Origin: DASPXY01 sp038227745
Lineage (GTDB): Bacteria > Planctomycetota > Planctomycetia > Gemmatales > Gemmataceae
Assembly: GCA_038227745.1 (NCBI GenBank)
Contig: JBBRPS010000330.1
Span: forward strand, 1-10,629
DNA: 10,629 nucleotides
Reading direction: 5' to 3'
Made by a program: the position numbers and the translations under genes
Shown: positions 1-6,321 of the stretch, one piece after another
Numbering within the stretch: position 1 is the stretch's first letter
Layout of the letters: each line of letters opens with the position of its first letter
The notes under the pieces: model-generated
Database searches by the model: none
Told to the model about the DNA's origin: nothing
Seen by the model: only the letters and a program-made list of their open reading frames with translations

Positions 1-30
1 ATCCCTCGCTGGCGCGTCGGGCTTGTGTGA
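1..30. repeat. Possible edge of an interspersed intergenic repeat
   Basis: The first 30 bases lie outside any recognisable gene. Read on the minus strand they contain AAGCCCGACGCGCCAGCGAG. From memory this resembles a short GC-rich repeat scattered through Gemmata-type intergenic DNA. The recall is unverified and only one copy is in the window, so this is a weak call. The rest of the stretch up to base 74, downstream of the minus-strand hydrolase, shows nothing identifiable and no terminator-like hairpin. Confidence 0.25.
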
Positions 31-74
31 CCCTCTTCCGCGCCGGAGTGATATTCCTCTCCCCAAACCAATTC

Positions 75-1256
75 CTATTTGTGCGCACGTTTGAACAGTT
101 CCTCAGCTGCCTTGCGGAACACCCCCTGGCTGTTGCCGCCGTCGCGCGGGAAGCCCGCGTGCTGCACCAGGAACACTGTGATCAGCCCCCGCTTCGCGTC
201 AATGCTCATGTTCGTCGCATAGGCGCCGCCGTGGCCGAAGCCGCCGCCGCCCGTCCCCCAGCCCAGGCCGTAGCTCTCCTTGAGATTCTCGGGGGTTTGC
301 CTCTTCGTCATCTCCTTGACCGCGTTCTCCGAGAGGTACCGCTTCCCCTCGAACATGCCATTGTTGAGGACCATCCGGCAGAATCGACCGACGTCCTTCG
401 CGGTCGAGAACAGGCCGCCCGCGGGCATCGGCTGCCGTTTGCGGTCGCTGAGCGGATACGTGAGTTGCGTGATGGGGATCTCTTCCAGGTCGGTCCTGTC
501 CTTGTTGGGGCGGTACGCCTTCGCCAACCGCTTGAGTTGTTCCGCGTTGGGCCAGAAGGTCGTGTCCTTCATGCCGAGCGGCTGGAACAGGCGTTTGTCG
601 AGGAAGTCCTCGTAGGGCATGCCGCTGACGACCTCGATGATGCGGCCGGCCGTGTTGATGCCCGCGTTGGAATACTGGAAGCGGGTGCCCGGCTCGAACA
701 GCAACGGCGTCTTCGCATAGCTCCGCACGGCGTCGCGCAGCGGCAGCCGGTCGAGCGTCGGCTGTTCCACCGCCGACCGGAACGGCAGGCCGCTCGTGTG
801 GCTGAGGATGTCGCGGACGGTAATGGGGCGCTTTGGCTGCTGCAAGACGGTGCCTCCCTTGTCCTGCTTCACGGCCACCTGCTGGCCCTTGAACTCCGGC
901 AGATATTTCTCGACGGGGTCATCGAGCTGCACCTTGCCTTCGTCCACGAGCATCATCAGGGCGGCGGCGGTGATCGGCTTCGATTGCGAGGCGATCCAGA
1001 ACAGGGCGTCGATCAGCATCGGCATGTTGGCCATGATGTCGGCGAACCCGACCGCTCCGAGGCTCAATACTTTGTTCCTGTCCGCGACGAGCGTGACCGC
1101 GCCCGCCAGCGCGTGCCGGTCCACGAACGGCTTCAGCGCGGCGGCGATGCCCTTCCCGGCGACCGGAGGCGGGTTGGCCGCCGAGGCGGGGTGCAACGCC
1201 GCGGCGAGCGCCGCGAAGAGGAGGAGGCCGACCCGGTAGAGCACGTGCGTTTTCAT
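75..1256 (-). CDS. Secreted serine hydrolase, beta-lactamase / penicillin-binding-protein-like (class C fold)
   Basis: This 393-residue protein has the serine beta-lactamase-related fold (Pfam Beta-lactamase, PF00144), shared by class C beta-lactamases, DD-peptidases and EstB-type esterases. The catalytic signatures are in order: S90-Q-S-K93 (SxxK), Y195-S-N197 (YxN) and H342-G-G344, where the HxG form replaces the KTG of true class C enzymes. Residues 1-26 form a Sec signal peptide: basic start, hydrophobic core around LLLFAALAAAL, then an ASA cleavage site, so the enzyme should act in the periplasm. I chose the ATG at 1254-1256 because the signal peptide begins there and a GAAAGG ribosome site lies 7 bases upstream; the frame stays open 46 codons further but that stretch is not protein-like. 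The HxG motif and the planctomycete setting argue for an esterase or peptidase rather than resistance to beta-lactams. Substrate unknown. Stop is TAG at 75-77. Confidence 0.9.
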   Translation of the reverse strand: MKTHVLYRVGLLLFAALAAALHPASAANPPPVAGKGIAAALKPFVDRHALAGAVTLVADRNKVLSLGAVGFADIMANMPMLIDALFWIASQSKPITAAALMMLVDEGKVQLDDPVEKYLPEFKGQQVAVKQDKGGTVLQQPKRPITVRDILSHTSGLPFRSAVEQPTLDRLPLRDAVRSYAKTPLLFEPGTRFQYSNAGINTAGRIIEVVSGMPYEDFLDKRLFQPLGMKDTTFWPNAEQLKRLAKAYRPNKDRTDLEEIPITQLTYPLSDRKRQPMPAGGLFSTAKDVGRFCRMVLNNGMFEGKRYLSENAVKEMTKRQTPENLKESYGLGWGTGGGGFGHGGAYATNMSIDAKRGLITVFLVQHAGFPRDGGNSQGVFRKAAEELFKRAHK

Positions 1257-1509
1257 GAGACAGCCTTTCGAGATGGTGGTCACGGCCCGGTGGCCCGTGT
1301 CCCCATTGGGTCGCGGGAAGGCCCGGGAGTGGTCAATGGCCAATGTCTTCGTTCCACCGTTCCAGACGATCGTGCGATGCGTTGCTCGTGGCAAACCGCC
1401 CGCACTCCAATCCTATCGGCGAGGCACCTCGCTGTTCAGCCGCCCTCCGGAGAACGGGAGCCGGCCCCACGTTTCGCCCGAATGGGGATGGCCCCGCGAC
1501 CCTCGCTGC

Positions 1510-1519
1510 GTCACAATAG
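1510..1519 (+). promoter_or_regulatory. Candidate -10 region for the DUF1553-DUF4058-DUF1501 operon
   Basis: GTCACAATAG is the only A/T-containing box in a very GC-rich upstream region and lies about 70 bases before the first start codon. The CACAAT core could act as a -10 element. No convincing TTGACA-like -35 lies 16-18 bases upstream. The box resembles GTTACAGTAG before the sigma factor gene (8 of 10 bases the same). This is a weak inference from position and composition. Confidence 0.25.
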
Positions 1520-1575
1520 AGAGGACAGACAGGCCTCCCGGTGCCGCGACGACCCGCCGTGCCACTCCCTCCCGC

Positions 1576-1581
1576 AGGGGA
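1576..1581 (+). promoter_or_regulatory. Ribosome binding site that fixes a GTG start
   Basis: AGGGGA lies 6 bases before the GTG at 1588-1590. It decides the start of the DUF1553 protein, because the frame is open back to 1255 with no signal peptide at any earlier start. Confidence 0.65.
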
Positions 1582-1587
1582 CCCGCT

Positions 1588-3549
1588 GTGCTCCGCACGA
1601 CTTCCTTCCTGTTCGCTATCGCCTTGCTGGCCGCGCCGCCGGTGCGTGCCGAGCCACACTGGTCGTTCCGCCCGCGCGGCCGCCCCTCGCCGCCGCAGTG
1701 TAGCGACCCCGCCGGCCGTGCCTGGCTGCGGACGAGCGTCGATGCGTTCGTACTCCAGAAACTCCGGGCGAAGGGCTTGCGCCCCGCCCCCGAGGTGGAT
1801 CGCGCCACGCTGATCCGCCGGCTGTCGTTCGACCTCACCGGCCTGCCGCCAACGCCCGAGGCCGTCGCCGCCTTCGTGCGCGACCCCGGCGCCGACGCCT
1901 ATGAGCGCCTGGTGGAGCGCCTGCTGGCGTCGCCGCACCACGGCGAGCGCTGGGCGCAGCACTGGCTCGACATCGTCCGCTACGCCGAGTCGGACGGCTT
2001 CGAGTACGACCGCCACCGCCCCGGCATGTGGCGCTACCGCGATTACGTCGTCCGCTGCCTCAACGAGGACCGGCCCTTCGACCGCTTCGTCGCCGAACAG
2101 CTCGCGGGCGATGAAACCGACCCGAAAAGTCCCGAAATGCTCGTGGCGGCTGGGTTCCACCGCCTCGGGCCGGTGCGCCGCAACGCCGGCAATCAGGACG
2201 TGACGTCGAGCCGCAACGAGGTACTGACCGAGATGACCGACGCGGCCGGCATGGTCTTCCTCGGCCTGACGGTCGGCTGCGCCCGCTGTCACGACCACAA
2301 GTTCGACGACTTCTCGCAGGAGGACTATTACCGCCTGCAGGCGTTCCTGGCCGCCACCCACGAACACAACGTCCCCCTGGCGGACGCGGCGGCGCAGGCC
2401 GAGTGGCAGGCGCGGACCGACCGCGTGCAGGTCGAGGTGAAGCGCCTGAAGAAGGAGTTGGCCACGGCAAGCGGTGCCGCCAGGGACGTCCTGCGGGCGC
2501 AGTTGACGGAAGCCGAGCGCCGCCTGCCGCCGCCGCTGCCGGCGCTATGCACGGTGCGCCACACGGAGGCGGAACGGACGGCGGTCCACGTGCTGAAGCG
2601 CGGCCTGCCGGAGCGCAAGGGCAAGCGCGTGCGGGCGGGCTTCCCGGCGGCGCTGGTATCCGCGCGGACGGCGGCGCCGCCGCCCGAAACGGAGCGCCCG
2701 CGGACGGCGCTGGCCCGCTGGCTCACCGGCCCCGATCATCCCCTGACGGCGCGCGTTCTCGTCAACCGCGTCTGGCAGTACCACTTCGGCACCGGGTTGG
2801 TCGAGACGCCCAACGACTTCGGCGTCAACGGCGCCGCACCGAGTCACCCGGAACTGCTCGATCACCTGGCGAACGAGTTCGTGCGCCACGGAATGCGGCT
2901 GAAGCCTCTGCACCGCCTGATCGTGCTGAGCAGCACCTACCGCCAGGCGTCGCGTTCGCCGGAGGCACAGTCGAGTCGTGTACTCGATCCCAACAACCGC
3001 CTGCTGTGGCAGTTCCCGCGGCGGCGCCTGAGCGCGGAGGAGCTGCGCGACGCGATGCTGGCTGTCTCGGGCCGGCTCAACCTCAAGGCCGGCGGCGAGA
3101 GTGTCGTGGTCCCGGTCGAGAAGGACCTGGTGGACCAGCTCTATGACCCGACGCAGTGGCGCGTCACCGCCGACGCGCGCGCGTACGACCGGCGTTCACT
3201 TTACCTCCTGGCGAAGCGCAACCTGCGCCTGCCGTTCGGACAGGCATTCGACCAGCCGGACCTGCAGACGAGCTGCCCGCGGCGCGAGGCGAGCACGCAC
3301 GCTTTGCAGGCCCTGGAACTGCTGAACGGCCGGACGGCGAACCGCCTGGCGGAGGCGTTCGCGGCAAGACTTCGTCGCGAGGCGGGGCCGGACAATCGGC
3401 GGCAGGTGGAGTTGGCGTACGCGCTGACGGCGGGCCGGCCGCCGACATCTGGCGAGCGACGGCTGGCGCTGGCGTTCCTCCAGACGCAGCCGCTGCGCGA
3501 GTTCGCGCTCGTGATGTTCAATGTGAATGTGTTCCTGTATGTTGATTGA
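1588..3549 (+). CDS. DUF1549/DUF1553 domain protein, secreted, with CxxCH motif
   Basis: This 653-residue protein has the planctomycete DUF1549 (about residues 45-255) and DUF1553 (about 370-645) domains. The GTG start gives a Sec signal peptide (hydrophobic SFLFAIALLAAPP, cleavage after VRA at residue 21), followed by the HWSFRP phrase that usually opens the mature protein. Family hallmarks are DAFVLQKLRAKGLRPAP, LTGLPPTP, ERWAQHWLDIVRYAESDG, VGCARCHDHKFD and the C-terminal FNVNVFLYVD. C231-A-R-C234-H235 is a c-type haem-binding pattern, a constant part of DUF1549. The N-terminal PSCyt1 cytochrome-like domain found in many relatives is absent. A charged, coiled-coil-like stretch at about 266-312 links the domains. 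The function of these families is not established; redox or polysaccharide-related envelope roles have been suggested. It is the first gene of a tight unit with DUF4058 and DUF1501. Confidence 0.93.
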   Translation: MLRTTSFLFAIALLAAPPVRAEPHWSFRPRGRPSPPQCSDPAGRAWLRTSVDAFVLQKLRAKGLRPAPEVDRATLIRRLSFDLTGLPPTPEAVAAFVRDPGADAYERLVERLLASPHHGERWAQHWLDIVRYAESDGFEYDRHRPGMWRYRDYVVRCLNEDRPFDRFVAEQLAGDETDPKSPEMLVAAGFHRLGPVRRNAGNQDVTSSRNEVLTEMTDAAGMVFLGLTVGCARCHDHKFDDFSQEDYYRLQAFLAATHEHNVPLADAAAQAEWQARTDRVQVEVKRLKKELATASGAARDVLRAQLTEAERRLPPPLPALCTVRHTEAERTAVHVLKRGLPERKGKRVRAGFPAALVSARTAAPPPETERPRTALARWLTGPDHPLTARVLVNRVWQYHFGTGLVETPNDFGVNGAAPSHPELLDHLANEFVRHGMRLKPLHRLIVLSSTYRQASRSPEAQSSRVLDPNNRLLWQFPRRRLSAEELRDAMLAVSGRLNLKAGGESVVVPVEKDLVDQLYDPTQWRVTADARAYDRRSLYLLAKRNLRLPFGQAFDQPDLQTSCPRREASTHALQALELLNGRTANRLAEAFAARLRREAGPDNRRQVELAYALTAGRPPTSGERRLALAFLQTQPLREFALVMFNVNVFLYVD

Positions 3550-3578
3550 CAGGCGAGGCCCAATGGAGGAAGCGAAAG

Positions 3579-4310
3579 ATGCCGCTCCTCGACCACTTCC
3601 ACCCGCCGCTCTATCCGCGCCACCACTGGGAGTCATTCCACTCCAACTGGGCGACCCGTCTGGCCGACGCGCTCATGGAGCGGCTACCCCCAGAGTTCCG
3701 GGCCGAGGAACACACCCACGCCGGCCCCAATCTGGAGATCGACATCGCCACCTACGAGCAAACGGGTGAGCGGCCGATGGCCCCTCGGAACGGCCCCCCG
3801 GCGGAGACACAAACTATCCCGGCGTGGGCGCCGCCGACAGCGGGGTACACCATGCCCGGCGTGTTCCCGGATGCATTCGAGGTCCGCGTCTTCTCGCTGG
3901 AGGGCGGACTCACCCTGGTCGCCGCCATTGAACTGATTAGCCCCGGCAACAAGGACCGCCCGGAGGAACGGCGGGCGTTCGCGGCGAAGTGCGCCAGCTA
4001 TCTCCACAAGGGCGTCAGCCTGATCGTGATCGACATCGTCACGAGCCGACGGGCGAACCTCCACAATGAAACCATGCGCCTCATGGCCGCGAACCCGGAC
4101 TACGAATTGCCGGCCGACACGGGCCTTTACGCCGTCGCCTACCGGCCTGTCCTGCGGCAGGAGCGGCCCGAGATCGATGTCTGGCCCGCGACGTTCCAGG
4201 TCGGCGAACCCCTGCCGGTGCTGCCGCTGCGCCTGACCGGCGACCTGTTCGTCCCCGTCGATTTCGAGGCCGCCTACCAGGAAGCGTGCCGGCGCCGCCG
4301 TCTCGCCTGA
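3579..4310 (+). CDS. DUF4058 family protein
   Basis: This 243-residue protein starts MPLLDHFHPPLYP, the opening of the planctomycete branch of DUF4058, with HWESFHSNWATRLADAL next. The ATG at 3579 is preceded at 8 bases by a perfect GGAGGA (3565-3570); a TTG at 3546 in the same frame overlaps the previous stop and lacks such a site. No signal peptide or membrane segment is seen, so it is probably cytoplasmic. The function is unknown. The centre has P97-D98, E118-L-I-S-P122, N124-K125, K137, Y141, G145-V146 and D152. Their order and local spacing resemble Uma2 and other PD-(D/E)XK nuclease-fold proteins, an inference discussed in the findings. It sits 29 bases after the DUF1553 gene and 11 bases before DUF1501, in the same direction, so it is probably co-transcribed. 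This position is odd because the two flanking families are normally adjacent. Confidence 0.85.
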   Translation: MPLLDHFHPPLYPRHHWESFHSNWATRLADALMERLPPEFRAEEHTHAGPNLEIDIATYEQTGERPMAPRNGPPAETQTIPAWAPPTAGYTMPGVFPDAFEVRVFSLEGGLTLVAAIELISPGNKDRPEERRAFAAKCASYLHKGVSLIVIDIVTSRRANLHNETMRLMAANPDYELPADTGLYAVAYRPVLRQERPEIDVWPATFQVGEPLPVLPLRLTGDLFVPVDFEAAYQEACRRRRLA

Positions 4311-4321
4311 CCGGAGTCCCC

Positions 4322-5728
4322 ATGCTTGCTCACACCCGCCGTGCTTTCTTCCGCGACTCCTTCTGTGGCCTCGGCAGCCTGGCCCTGCTCGCGCTGCTCG
4401 ACGAGGAGCGCCTGCGGGCCTCCCCGCCCGACCCGCTCGCCCCGCGGCCGCCACACCGGCCGAATCCCCCGGCGAAGGCCGTCATCTTCCTGTTCATGGC
4501 CGGCGGCCCGAGCCATCTCGAGACCTTCGACCCCAAGCCGCTGCTGAACCGCCTCCACGGCCAGCGCCGCCCGGCGGAGTTCGGCGAGGCCCGCTACCAG
4601 TTCGTCCGTCCCGACGCACGCCTGCTCGGCTGCGCCCGCCGCTTCGCGAAGCACGGCCGCAGCGGCATCGAGGTGTCCGACCTGTTCCCCAACCTCGCGC
4701 GCCACATCGACGACGTCGCCGTCCTGCGCTCGTGTTACGGGGACCGCGTCGTCCACTCGGCGGCGCAGTACGAGCTGTTCACCGGCCGCGTCGTGCCCGG
4801 CTTCCCCAGCATGGGTTCGTGGGTCGTCTACGGCCTGGGGTCGGAGAGCAGGTCGCTGCCGGCCTACGTCGTCCTGCCCGACCCGAGCGGCGCCCTGGAG
4901 GCCGGCCAGCCGATGTACACGCACGGCTTCCTCCCCGCCGTCTACCAGCCGACGATGTTCCGCGGCGGACCGCACCCGGTGCGCAACCTCGGCCTGCCCC
5001 CGGGCGTGACGCTGCCGCAGCGGCGCGAGACGGTCCGCCTCATCCGCGAGTTGAACGACGCGACGCGCGCCCCGGACGACGAGGAACTGTCGGCGCGCGT
5101 CCGCTCGTATGAGTTCGCGTTCCGCATGCAGACCGAGGCGCCGCAGGTCTTCGACGTGTCCGGCGAGACGCGGCAGACGCTGGAGGCGTACGGCGTGGGC
5201 GCGGAGCCGACCGACGACTACGGGCGGCGCTGCCTGCTGGCGCGGCGGCTGGTGGAGCGGGGCGTGCGCTTCGTCGTGGTCGTCGCCGGCGGCGGGGCGG
5301 CGGACCGGCAGTGGGACGCTCACCGCGACGTCGAGGAGAACCACACGCGGATGGCGGCCCGCGTGGATCGGCCCATCGCGGGACTGCTCGGCGACCTGAA
5401 GCGGCGCGGTCTGCTCGACTCGACGCTGGTGCTGTGGGGCGGCGAGTTCGGGCGCTCGCCGGAAGCGCAGGACGGCCGTGGCCGCGACCACCACAACCTC
5501 GGCTTTACGATGTGGCTGGCCGGGGGCGGGGTGCGCGGCGGCCAGGTCGTCGGCGCCACGGACGCGATCGGACTGCAGGCCGTGGAAGAGCCGGTCCACT
5601 TCCGCGACGTCCACACGACCCTTCTGCACCAGCTCGGCCTCGACCAAAACCGGCTGAGTCACCTGCACCTGGGCCGGCAGGAACGGCTGACACTGGTACA
5701 CGGGAGGGCGATCGAGAAGATTGTCTGA
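4322..5728 (+). CDS. DUF1501 family protein, Tat-exported, alkaline-phosphatase-like fold
   Basis: This 468-residue protein belongs to DUF1501 (PF07394), placed in the alkaline phosphatase/sulfatase-like superfamily. The N-terminus HTRRAFFRDS followed by a hydrophobic stretch (CGLGSLALLALL) is a twin-arginine signal, so the folded protein would be exported by Tat, unlike its Sec-exported DUF1553 partner. Hallmarks are AKAVIFLFMAGGPSHLETFD (51-70), SMGSWVVYGLG (163-173), W331-D-x-H334, WGGEFGRSP (372-380), GRDHHNLGFTMWLAGGG (387-403), and the typical ending with HTTLLHQLGLD and the LGRQERLTLVHG stretch. Acidic and His residues in the WDAH, GEFGR and GRDHH motifs probably form the metal-type active site; the substrate is unknown. 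The ATG at 4322 has GGAG 5 bases upstream (4313-4316) and lies 11 bases after the DUF4058 stop. Length and ending are complete. DUF1501 normally directly follows a DUF1549/DUF1553 gene. Confidence 0.94.
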   Translation: MLAHTRRAFFRDSFCGLGSLALLALLDEERLRASPPDPLAPRPPHRPNPPAKAVIFLFMAGGPSHLETFDPKPLLNRLHGQRRPAEFGEARYQFVRPDARLLGCARRFAKHGRSGIEVSDLFPNLARHIDDVAVLRSCYGDRVVHSAAQYELFTGRVVPGFPSMGSWVVYGLGSESRSLPAYVVLPDPSGALEAGQPMYTHGFLPAVYQPTMFRGGPHPVRNLGLPPGVTLPQRRETVRLIRELNDATRAPDDEELSARVRSYEFAFRMQTEAPQVFDVSGETRQTLEAYGVGAEPTDDYGRRCLLARRLVERGVRFVVVVAGGGAADRQWDAHRDVEENHTRMAARVDRPIAGLLGDLKRRGLLDSTLVLWGGEFGRSPEAQDGRGRDHHNLGFTMWLAGGGVRGGQVVGATDAIGLQAVEEPVHFRDVHTTLLHQLGLDQNRLSHLHLGRQERLTLVHGRAIEKIV

Positions 5729-5740
5729 GCGGTCCTCGGA

Positions 5741-6208
5741 CTACCTCCCCGCCGCCGTCAGCGCCTCCCCCGCGAGGCGGTAGCCGGTCCAGTCGTCCAG
5801 CGGCACGGCCCCCACGGAGCGGTAGAACCGGATCGCCGGCTCGTTCCAGTTCAGCACCGACCACTCCAGCCGTCCGCACCCGCGCTCCGCCGCCAGCCGC
5901 GCCACCGCCGTCAGAAGGTCCTTGCCGTGCCCGCGCCCGCGGTGGTCCGGTTCGACGAACAGGTCTTCCAGATACAAGCCCGGCTTGCCGGCGAAGGTGG
6001 AGTAGGTGGGGAAGAACAGGGCGAAGCCGACGATAGCGCCGGCCTCCTCCGCGAGCAGCACCTCGGCGCAGGGGCGCGGGCCGAACAGGTGCTCGCGGAG
6101 CCGATTGTCGTCGAGGGTGACGGTGTGGGCCAGCCGCTCGTAGTCCGCCAGGGCGCGGATGAGGTGGGCGATGGCCGGCGTGTCGGCGGCGGTGGCGGGT
6201 CGGATCAT
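5741..6208 (-). CDS. GNAT N-acetyltransferase, spermidine/spermine (SSAT)-like
   Basis: This 155-residue protein is a complete single-domain GNAT (Gcn5-related) acetyltransferase. It starts MIRPATAADTPAI, as is typical of the fold. The acetyl-CoA loop is R90-G-R-G93-H-G95 (RxxGxG), preceded by YLEDLFVEPDHR. The C-terminal motif WSVLNWNEPAIRFYRSVGA (117-135) carries the usual Asn and Tyr129. ALADYERL, YLEDLFV and WNEPAIRFY closely resemble SSAT-type diamine/thialysine acetyltransferases, so a small-polyamine or amine substrate is likely, though bacterial relatives vary. The predicted protein is cytoplasmic. The start codon is 6206-6208; no purine-rich ribosome site precedes it, but a TACAAT box lies 6 bases away, which suggests a leaderless mRNA. 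The frame is open far upstream on this strand, antisense to the sigma factor gene; that extension is Pro/Arg/Ala-rich shadow sequence. It ends 12 bases from the DUF1501 stop, tail to tail, with no room for a terminator. Confidence 0.9.
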   Translation of the reverse strand: MIRPATAADTPAIAHLIRALADYERLAHTVTLDDNRLREHLFGPRPCAEVLLAEEAGAIVGFALFFPTYSTFAGKPGLYLEDLFVEPDHRGRGHGKDLLTAVARLAAERGCGRLEWSVLNWNEPAIRFYRSVGAVPLDDWTGYRLAGEALTAAGR

Positions 6209-6214
6209 GAGGGG

Positions 6215-6220
6215 ATTGTA
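6215..6220 (-). promoter_or_regulatory. Candidate -10 box for a leaderless GNAT transcript
   Basis: Read on the minus strand this is TACAAT, 6 bases before the GNAT ATG. A -10 at that distance would put transcription start on or next to the A of the start codon, which fits the lack of a Shine-Dalgarno sequence. No good -35 is seen 17 bases upstream. Confidence 0.35.
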
Positions 6221-6248
6221 AGGCCCACAGGCTGGCGAGGCCGCCGCG

Positions 6249-6273
6249 AAAAAAGTGGGACGGTTTTGCCCAC
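6249..6273 (-). terminator. Hairpin plus T6 tract on the minus strand, terminator-like or operator
   Basis: GTGGG (6255-6259) and CCCAC (6269-6273) form a 5-bp dyad with a 9-base loop. On the minus strand it is followed immediately by TTTTTT (6254-6249), the layout of a short intrinsic terminator. It would stop transcripts entering from the sigma-gene side before the GNAT promoter. The stem is short; the dyad also overlaps the likely -35 area of the sigma factor promoter, so it could instead be a regulator site. Confidence 0.3.
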
Positions 6274-6294
6274 CGGCCGGCTCAGTTACAGTAG
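6264..6294 (+). promoter_or_regulatory. Candidate promoter of the ECF sigma factor gene
   Basis: TACAGT (6287-6292), inside GTTACAGTAG, could be a -10 box, with a TTTTGCCC stretch (6264-6271) near the -35 position. The start codon follows 29 bases after the box and the ribosome site lies in between. The assignment rests only on spacing and local base composition. Confidence 0.3.
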
Positions 6295-6321
6295 GAGGCG
6301 GGACGCGGAAGGAGGGGAAGC

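Larger units (their letters stand above)
1257..1587. other. Divergent intergenic region (331 bases)
   Basis: This stretch separates the minus-strand hydrolase from the plus-strand DUF1553 operon and must carry both promoters. Frames that run through it are low-complexity readings of GC-rich DNA with no recognisable protein. Visible structure: a 5-bp dyad CACGG (1281-1285) / CCGTG (1295-1299) with a 9-base spacer in the hydrolase leader, and a GTCACAATAG box at 1510-1519 facing the operon. Nothing else identifiable was seen. Confidence 0.6.

Noticed and set aside
1471..1479. GTTTCGCCC resembling GTTTTGCCC before the sigma gene as a shared -35 element
   Set aside because: The distances to the -10-like boxes differ by 17 bases (39 versus 22), so they cannot be the same promoter architecture.
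1255..1587. N-terminal extension of the DUF1553 protein frame
   Set aside because: The stretch overlaps the start of the divergent hydrolase gene and is not protein-like; the signal peptide and ribosome site place the start at GTG 1588.
27..1703. Long plus-strand open frame (558 codons) over the beta-lactamase-like gene
   Set aside because: It is antisense to a gene with clear catalytic motifs and is rich in Arg, Ala, Val and His without any domain; GC-rich coding DNA often leaves the opposite frame open.
4274..5701. Long minus-strand open frame opposite the DUF1501 gene
   Set aside because: It is a shadow of a confidently assigned gene, with biased Arg/Ala/Val/His composition and no recognisable motif.
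5729..5740. Possible bidirectional terminator between the convergent DUF1501 and GNAT genes
   Set aside because: Only 12 bases separate the stops and the GTCC/GGAC dyad there has a 2-base loop and no T-tract.
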